17,524 nucleotides of DNA from Desulfobacterales bacterium (GTDB lineage Bacteria; Desulfobacterota; DSM-4660; Desulfatiglandales; JALVZP01): NCBI GenBank assembly GCA_027064285.1, contig JAMOPX010000071.1, positions 1-17,524 of the forward strand, written 5' to 3'. How positions within the stretch are numbered: position 1 is the stretch's first letter; each line of letters opens with the position of its first letter. Under the pieces are notes generated by a model that ran no database searches, was not told the DNA's origin, and was given only the letters and a program-made list of their open reading frames with translations. The translations under genes were made by a program, and so were the position numbers. Shown one piece after another: positions 13,849-17,524 of this stretch.

Positions 13849-14451
13849 TTAATTTTGTTTTTGATCTTCTTTTTTGCTTACAACTACAAGAGCAGGTCTT
13901 ATAAGTTTTCCATGCAGTTTATATCCTTTTTGCAATTCTTCTATTACCATGCCGGATTCCACAGAAGAATCATCTCTTTGCTCAACCGCATGGTGATAAT
14001 TGGGGTCAAACTTCTTGCCAAGGCTTTCAAATTCTTCAAGTCCTGCTTTTTTTAAGATGTCTTTTAATCCCTTAAGGGTAAGTTCTACCCCTTCTTTTAA
14101 TGCCTTAAACGCCTCTCCTGTTTGTTCTCCTTCTTCCGCATGAAGAATTGCTCTTTCCAAATTATCTATTACATTTAAAAGATCTCTTATTAAAGACTCA
14201 TTTGCAAACTTTATAAATTCTTCTCTTTCCTTCTGAAATCTTTTCTTTAGATTTTCTATCTCTGCTTGAGACCTTAGATAAAGATCAAAATATTTCTTTG
14301 CTTCCTCAGAAATCTGTTTCAATTTCTCTACGAGCTGCTCCTTGCTCATTTCTTCTAAAGGAACTTCTTTTGGTTTGCACTGCTCTTCTTTTTCAATTTT
14401 TTCTTTTTCCCGCTTTTCTCTCTCTTTTTGCAAATCTTTTACATCTCCCAT
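13849..14451 (-). CDS. grpE: Nucleotide exchange factor GrpE
   Basis: GrpE releases ADP from DnaK and may act as a thermosensor through its long paired helices. From ATG 14451 the protein has 200 aa: a highly charged coiled-coil N-terminus (about residues 5-60), the segment SQAEIENLKKRFQKEREEF, helices through DNLERAILHAEE, and the beta-domain with FDPNYHHAVEQRDD and the late GYKLHGKLIRPALVVVSKK. A GTG at 14460 would add three residues, but AGGAG abuts it; the same AGGAG stands about 8 nt before ATG 14451, which I therefore prefer. dnaK follows after 18 nt. hrcA and an obvious CIRCE element are absent. Confidence 0.96.
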   Translation of the reverse strand: MGDVKDLQKEREKREKEKIEKEEQCKPKEVPLEEMSKEQLVEKLKQISEEAKKYFDLYLRSQAEIENLKKRFQKEREEFIKFANESLIRDLLNVIDNLERAILHAEEGEQTGEAFKALKEGVELTLKGLKDILKKAGLEEFESLGKKFDPNYHHAVEQRDDSSVESGMVIEELQKGYKLHGKLIRPALVVVSKKEDQKQN

Positions 14452-14485
14452 ATCTTTCACTCCTCTATACCCTATGGTTTATAGA

Positions 14486-14514
14486 AAAGCTAAGCATCCT
14501 TTTTAGTTTGTCAA
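14486..14514 (-). promoter_or_regulatory. Weak candidate promoter for grpE-dnaK
   Basis: A perfect TTGACA reads on the minus strand at 14514-14509. The best -10 at suitable spacing is TAGCTT (16-bp spacer), which is poor; TATAAA occurs only 25 nt downstream. The preceding base gives CTTGACA, somewhat like the -35 of a heat-shock sigma32 promoter, but no CCCCAT-type -10 follows. Tentative. Confidence 0.3.
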
Positions 14515-14534
14515 GATTATTTGAGGCTCATCTG

Positions 14535-14595
14535 TAATCACAACTAAGCCCTCTATTAAGCAAAAACAGCTTCACAGCAGAAATTTTGGGCCTTA
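14535..14595 (-). repeat. Repeat A, copy 2 (61 bp), upstream of grpE
   Basis: Ungapped match to 2353-2413 at 56 of 61 positions in the same orientation. On the minus strand the outer stem TAAGGCCC/GGGCTTA is unchanged, and the inner stem reads CTGTT-(7 nt)-AATAG, where the A-to-G change turns an A-U pair into a G-U pair. It ends about 20 bp upstream of the TTGACA of the candidate grpE promoter. Similarity stops sharply at both ends, which argues for a defined element and not a larger duplication. Confidence 0.75.
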
Positions 14596-14826
14596 AACAA
14601 ACCTATATCTGGATACTCGCCGATGATAATCATATAATTTCTTAATCTTTACTTATTCTGGACTTTTTATGGATTAAGGTTGCATCTTTCCTGTCCAGTT
14701 CTTGCTTTACCATTATTTTATGGTATTTTTTGATTATAGAGGAGTAATGGTATGCACTTACTGATCCATTAATCTTTACATAATATCAGCAGAAATTTTT
14801 ATCTATCTTTAGATGAAGACTCTCGC
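14596..14826. other. AT-rich intergenic region, no gene seen
   Basis: No reading frame with a credible start and ribosome-binding site was found on either strand. Minor structures: CTTAATC (14641-14647) with GATTAAG (14672-14678); a short hairpin TACCAT-TATTTT-ATGGTA (14708-14725) followed by six Ts on the plus strand, terminator-like but with no plus-strand gene upstream; and a weak repeat of TTAATCTTTAC at 14642 and about 14769. The fmdB operon must end transcription in or before this region, but no clear minus-strand terminator is visible. Confidence 0.5.
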
Positions 14827-15321
14827 TCACAGTTCATACAGGGTTTCATCTACTTCAGGTGGTCTTTTATACTTAGATACTATTTTTTTTGCTTTTTCCT
14901 TCAGAACAAAAGGTTCTTCCTCTTCAAGCACATCTCCCAGATCTTCCTCAATCTTTTCAGGATTTTCTCCTTTTTCCATCCTTTTTATCGCCTCCTCCAT
15001 ACCAGGACCAAGTTTAAGTCCCATCATATCAGTAAGTTTCCTTATGAGCTTTGCAGCTTGATCTGGTCTCTCTTCATCTATATTTTCAGCTTCTTTTGCC
15101 AAAGCACCTATTGCCTTTTCTATCTTACTTTCATCAATATCAGGCAATTCAGAACCTTCTTCTTCCTTTAGATTGTGGGAGGTAGCAAATATTGACATCT
15201 TTCTTTGTAGCGTTGTCTTTTTGCATTTAGGACACTGAGGAATTTTGTCGGTATTGACTCTTCTAGAAAAGAAGTTAAATATCATGTGACATTCAGGACA
15301 GTAAAATTCATATATAGGCAT
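14827..15321 (-). CDS. FmdB-type zinc ribbon protein with acidic C-terminal extension
   Basis: The first about 45 residues are the FmdB/CxxC-CxxC regulatory-protein zinc ribbon: MPIYEFYCPEC, then QCPKC, with C8, C11, C30 and C33 as the zinc ligands. The remaining about 115 residues are charged and helical (EEEGSELPDIDESKIEKAIG, then the segment with KLTDMMGLKLGPGMEEAIKRM), ending PPEVDETLYEL. This is longer than the usual 60-110 aa. The family's role is not established; it is often called a putative regulatory protein. The gene begins 3 nt after bamD and is the last of the trxA-trxB-bamD-fmdB operon. The zinc ribbon call is firm; function is unknown. Confidence 0.85.
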   Translation of the reverse strand: MPIYEFYCPECHMIFNFFSRRVNTDKIPQCPKCKKTTLQRKMSIFATSHNLKEEEGSELPDIDESKIEKAIGALAKEAENIDEERPDQAAKLIRKLTDMMGLKLGPGMEEAIKRMEKGENPEKIEEDLGDVLEEEEPFVLKEKAKKIVSKYKRPPEVDETLYEL

Positions 15322-15324
15322 GGC

Positions 15325-16119
15325 TTACCTACCCAGTGCGTGTTTTTTCATCTCTTCTTCAAGAGCAGAGGGTCTTCCCCTTCTTATCCTTTCGCATGGA
15401 AGACATCTTTCTATTTTTTTTCTTTCCATTAGCTCCTTTTCTTCCTTTGCTATAAGGACTTTATTCTCTTTCAGTTTTTTCTCACAAAGCTCAATTCCCT
15501 TAAGGGACTTATAATACTGTCCTACATCTGGATAGTGCATAATAGCGTATTTATATCTTTGTAGAGCTGCTCTATATTTCTTCATTTTGAAGTAAAAATT
15601 TGCTACATATAGTTCATGTTTTGCTAAGTTTGCATAACATTTCCTAAGCCTCCACTTGGCAATCCTGGCATATTCAGAGTTGGGGAATCTTCTTATAAGT
15701 CTTTCAAATTCCTCTTTTGCCTTTCTGGTGTGATATTGATCTCTGTCCACAGTAGAAACCCTTTCAAAGTGGCACATACCCTTTTGATATATTACATATG
15801 GAATATTTGGATTTACTGGATGAAGTTTTTCAAATTCTGAATATGCTTCATATGCTTCATCGTAATTTCCTTTAAAATAAAGGGCATCTGCTATCTTTAA
15901 CTCAGCAATTATCACATATCTACTATAGGGATACTTATCCTTTATCTGTTGAAAGACTTCTATAGCCCCTTCATAAAAACCATCTTTCATATCCCTTAGA
16001 CCCTCTTTCATAAGCTCTTCAGGGGTCTTCTCTTTTTTTATCTGCTTAGGAGGTGGGCCACAGCTTGTGAAAAAGATAAGTGCAGATAAAATAATAGAAA
16101 AGATATAAAAGGACCTCAT
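15325..16119 (-). CDS. bamD: Outer-membrane assembly lipoprotein BamD
   Basis: BamD is the essential lipoprotein partner of BamA in inserting beta-barrel proteins into the outer membrane. The 264-aa precursor has a lipoprotein signal MRSFYIFSIILSALIFFTSC with the lipidated cysteine at C20 (the -3 residue is F, slightly unusual), then tetratricopeptide-like helical repeats (about 35-235) such as YEGAIEVFQQIKDKYPYSRY, YDEAYEAYSEFEKLHP and the paired AKEEFERLIRRFPNSEYA typical of BamD. The C-terminal tail (about 215-264) is basic and rich in Lys/Arg/Glu with a CLPC pair. The ATG overlaps the trxB stop (ATGA). It lies between trxB and the FmdB gene. The family call is good; a CpoB/YbgF-like TPR protein is the alternative. 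Confidence 0.88.
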   Translation of the reverse strand: MRSFYIFSIILSALIFFTSCGPPPKQIKKEKTPEELMKEGLRDMKDGFYEGAIEVFQQIKDKYPYSRYVIIAELKIADALYFKGNYDEAYEAYSEFEKLHPVNPNIPYVIYQKGMCHFERVSTVDRDQYHTRKAKEEFERLIRRFPNSEYARIAKWRLRKCYANLAKHELYVANFYFKMKKYRAALQRYKYAIMHYPDVGQYYKSLKGIELCEKKLKENKVLIAKEEKELMERKKIERCLPCERIRRGRPSALEEEMKKHALGR

Positions 16120-17030
16120 TGCATCTCTTCAATATATCTTGCTGCAGAAAAACTGGCAATTGCACCATCTCCAACAGCAGTAGATATCTGTCTGAGCAAC
16201 TTTGATCTCACATCTCCTGCTGCAAATACCCCTTTAGCAGAAGTCTGCATTTCAGAATCTGTTATTAAAAAACCAGATTCATCTGTTTTAAGCTGATTAT
16301 TTAAAAAGGAGGTATTAGGAATCAAACCAATAAACACAAATACACCTTTTACAGGCAAATAAGATATAGTCTCATCTCTTAGATTTTTTAGCTCTAACCC
16401 TTCTACCCCGTCCTTTCCCACAATCTTAACAGGCACAGTATTCCAGATAAAGTTTATCTTTTCTTGTTTAAAAGCCCTTTCCTGTAAAAGCTTTGCTGCT
16501 CTAAGCTTATCCCTTCTATGTATAAGATGAACTTTTCTTGCAAATTTGGTAAGATAAATTGCCTCTTGAACTGCAGAATCTCCTCCTCCAATGACTGCTA
16601 CTTCCTGACCTCTAAAAAATGGTCCATCACATGTGGCACAAAAAGAAACCCCTTTGCCAATAAGCTTATCTTCTCCTTCTATCCCCAATTTTCTGGGAGT
16701 TGAACCAGAGCATATTACTATAGTCTTTGTCTCTATTTCTCCCCTATTTGTTTTTACTTTTTTTGTATTTCCTTTTACGCTAATCTCTTTTACTTCTTCA
16801 TTTTCTATGTTTATACCTAAGAACTCTGCCTGTTTTCTCATTCTATCCATAAGTTCGAAACCAGCGATTCCTTCTGGAAAGCCAGGATAATTTTCTATCC
16901 AGTCTGTGTTTATAGCCTGTCCTCCTGGAGCTGCCTTCTCAAAAAGTCTTGTTTTAAGACCTGCCCTTACAGCATAAATACCAGCTGTCAATCCCGCAGG
17001 TCCTGCTCCTATTATTATTGTATCCTCCAT
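16116..17030 (-). CDS. trxB: Thioredoxin-disulfide reductase
   Basis: TrxB transfers electrons from NADPH through FAD and a redox cysteine pair to thioredoxin. The 304-aa protein is full length: FAD-binding GAGPAG at residues 8-13 and PGGQ at 35-38, the redox-active CATC (C131, C134), NADPH-binding GGGDSA (148-153) and HRRDKLRA (171-178), whose arginines contact the 2'-phosphate, arguing for NADPH over NADH, and the FAD motif AAGDVR near the C-terminus. It starts 1 nt after the trxA stop and ends in a 4-nt overlap with bamD. Confidence 0.97.
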   Translation of the reverse strand: MEDTIIIGAGPAGLTAGIYAVRAGLKTRLFEKAAPGGQAINTDWIENYPGFPEGIAGFELMDRMRKQAEFLGINIENEEVKEISVKGNTKKVKTNRGEIETKTIVICSGSTPRKLGIEGEDKLIGKGVSFCATCDGPFFRGQEVAVIGGGDSAVQEAIYLTKFARKVHLIHRRDKLRAAKLLQERAFKQEKINFIWNTVPVKIVGKDGVEGLELKNLRDETISYLPVKGVFVFIGLIPNTSFLNNQLKTDESGFLITDSEMQTSAKGVFAAGDVRSKLLRQISTAVGDGAIASFSAARYIEEMQ

Positions 17031-17031
17031 T

Positions 17032-17355
17032 TTAAAGAAGCTTCTCCAAGGCGGATTTAAGGGTCTCTTTTGGTTGTGCTCCTATTATTACATTAACTAC
17101 TTCCCCATTTTTAAAAAATATAAGGGTTGGAATACTTCTTATCCCAAACCTTGCAGGTGTTTTTTGATTCTGATCCACATTCATTTTAGCTATCTTTATT
17201 TTGCCCTTATACTCTTTTGCCAGCTCTTCTATTATAGGTCCTATCATTTTGCATGGACCGCACCAATCTGCCCAAAAATCTACTATTGCTGGCATATCAG
17301 ATTTTAGTATTTCCTGTTCAAAACTATCATCTGTGATGTGTAGTACATCGCTCAT
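17032..17355 (-). CDS. trxA: Thioredoxin
   Basis: A 107-aa standard thioredoxin: the active site WCGPC (C32, C35) follows IVDFWAD, and the cis-proline is P76 in IRSIPTLIFF; the end is the usual amphipathic helix LKSALEKLL. It reduces cytoplasmic disulfides and is recycled by the adjacent TrxB. GGGGGGAG stands about 8 nt before the ATG. It is the first gene of a minus-strand operon with trxB, bamD and an fmdB-type gene; the promoter must lie in 17356-17524 or beyond the window. Confidence 0.97.
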   Translation of the reverse strand: MSDVLHITDDSFEQEILKSDMPAIVDFWADWCGPCKMIGPIIEELAKEYKGKIKIAKMNVDQNQKTPARFGIRSIPTLIFFKNGEVVNVIIGAQPKETLKSALEKLL

Positions 17356-17407
17356 ATTTTTCTCCCCCCAATTTTTTTAGACTTTATTAACATGAGTTAG
17401 GTATTCA

Positions 17408-17465
17408 TTCTGATTACCAGATGTATTAAAATGTAGCTAAATTATTACATATCTGGTAATCAGAA
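17408..17465. repeat. 15-bp perfect inverted repeat with 28-nt spacer, upstream of trxA
   Basis: TTCTGATTACCAGAT (17408-17422) and ATCTGGTAATCAGAA (17451-17465) are exact reverse complements. With one bulged A the arms extend 4 bp further (ATTC at 17403-17406 with GAAT at 17466-17469). The spacer is AT-rich and carries a further short GTA/TAC pairing. It begins 53 bp upstream of the trxA ATG. No T-run follows on either strand. It may be paired binding sites for a regulator, a hairpin ending transcription of the unseen right-hand neighbour, or the ends of a small inserted repeat. The DNA to the right (17470-17524) contains no recognisable gene within the window. Confidence 0.65.
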
Positions 17466-17524
17466 GAATCAACCCTGCTTAAAAGCGAACTACTACTCCC
17501 TATCCCTATGAGGGACTCAGGAGA

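Noticed and set aside
14452..14460. GTG start for GrpE
   Set aside because: The Shine-Dalgarno AGGAG abuts the GTG with no spacing but is correctly spaced for ATG 14451.
14452..14534. CIRCE heat-shock operator upstream of grpE
   Set aside because: Neither half of TTAGCACTC/GAGTGCTAA is present.
14298..14537. Plus-strand open frame across the grpE start
   Set aside because: It lies antisense to grpE codons, is low-complexity hydrophobic/serine-leucine, and has no ribosome-binding site.
14708..14731. Hairpin plus six Ts resembling an intrinsic terminator
   Set aside because: The stem is short and AT-rich, and no plus-strand gene lies upstream that it could terminate.
17470..17524. Possible tRNA end or CRISPR repeat at the right edge
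   Set aside because: No cloverleaf, CCA end or repeated unit can be seen in these 55 bases; TCCCT-atg-AGGGA is too small to interpret.

Overview
The window is AT-rich and uses many AGA/AGG and ATA codons. It carries a Gram-negative lipid A / outer-membrane gene set. The gene order ompH-lpxD-fabZ-lpxA-lpxI-Gfo/Idh-lpxB, with LpxI instead of LpxH, resembles sulfate-reducing Desulfobacterota (former Deltaproteobacteria) and neighbouring thermophilic lineages. That placement, and a thermophilic lifestyle, are inferences from gene content and base composition. Nothing here looks like a phage, IS element or CRISPR locus. The protein-coding part is mostly housekeeping; the more unusual material is in the intergenic DNA and in a few altered residues.

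Layout. (1) 1-2298, minus strand: hemW followed by a glycogen-synthase homologue that runs off the left edge, joined by an ATGA overlap. (2) 2299-2558: a divergent intergenic region with an 11-bp-arm palindrome, one copy each of two dispersed repeats (A and B), and a sigma70-like promoter for the next operon. (3) 2559-10426, plus strand: a nine-gene operon (ompH/skp, lpxD, fabZ, lpxA, lpxI, Gfo/Idh oxidoreductase, lpxB, NtrX-like sigma54 activator, EI24/CysZ-like membrane protein) with junctions from a 29-nt overlap to an 8-nt gap. (4) 10427-10796: a long imperfect palindrome (10422-10612) whose ends are copies of repeat B, then an AT-rich promoter region. (5) 10797-11903, plus strand: a cytidylate-kinase-like protein and an unrecognised 118-aa protein. 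(6) 11908-14451, minus strand: grpE-dnaK, converging on the 118-aa gene with 4 bp between stop codons. (7) 14452-14826: a second copy of repeat A and otherwise featureless AT-rich DNA. (8) 14827-17355, minus strand: trxA-trxB-bamD-fmdB, tightly packed. (9) 17356-17524: a strong 15-bp inverted repeat with a 28-nt spacer.

How the genes fit together. The central operon supplies the periplasmic chaperone for outer-membrane proteins, the first acylation steps of lipid A (LpxA, LpxD), FabZ for the hydroxyacyl-ACP pathway that also feeds those steps, UDP-diacylglucosamine hydrolysis (LpxI) and disaccharide formation (LpxB). The deacetylase LpxC is not in the window. The trx operon joins thiol reduction to BamD, the outer-membrane assembly lipoprotein. 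GrpE-DnaK are the cytoplasmic Hsp70 system; dnaJ and hrcA are not present here.

Most worth following up: the two repeat families, especially repeat A, whose differences between copies are compatible with a minus-strand RNA fold; the glycogen-synthase homologue whose K-T-G-G donor motif is replaced by D-D-K-E; an alanine at the acyl-chain ruler position of LpxA; and an unassigned Gfo/Idh dehydrogenase inside the lipid A operon.
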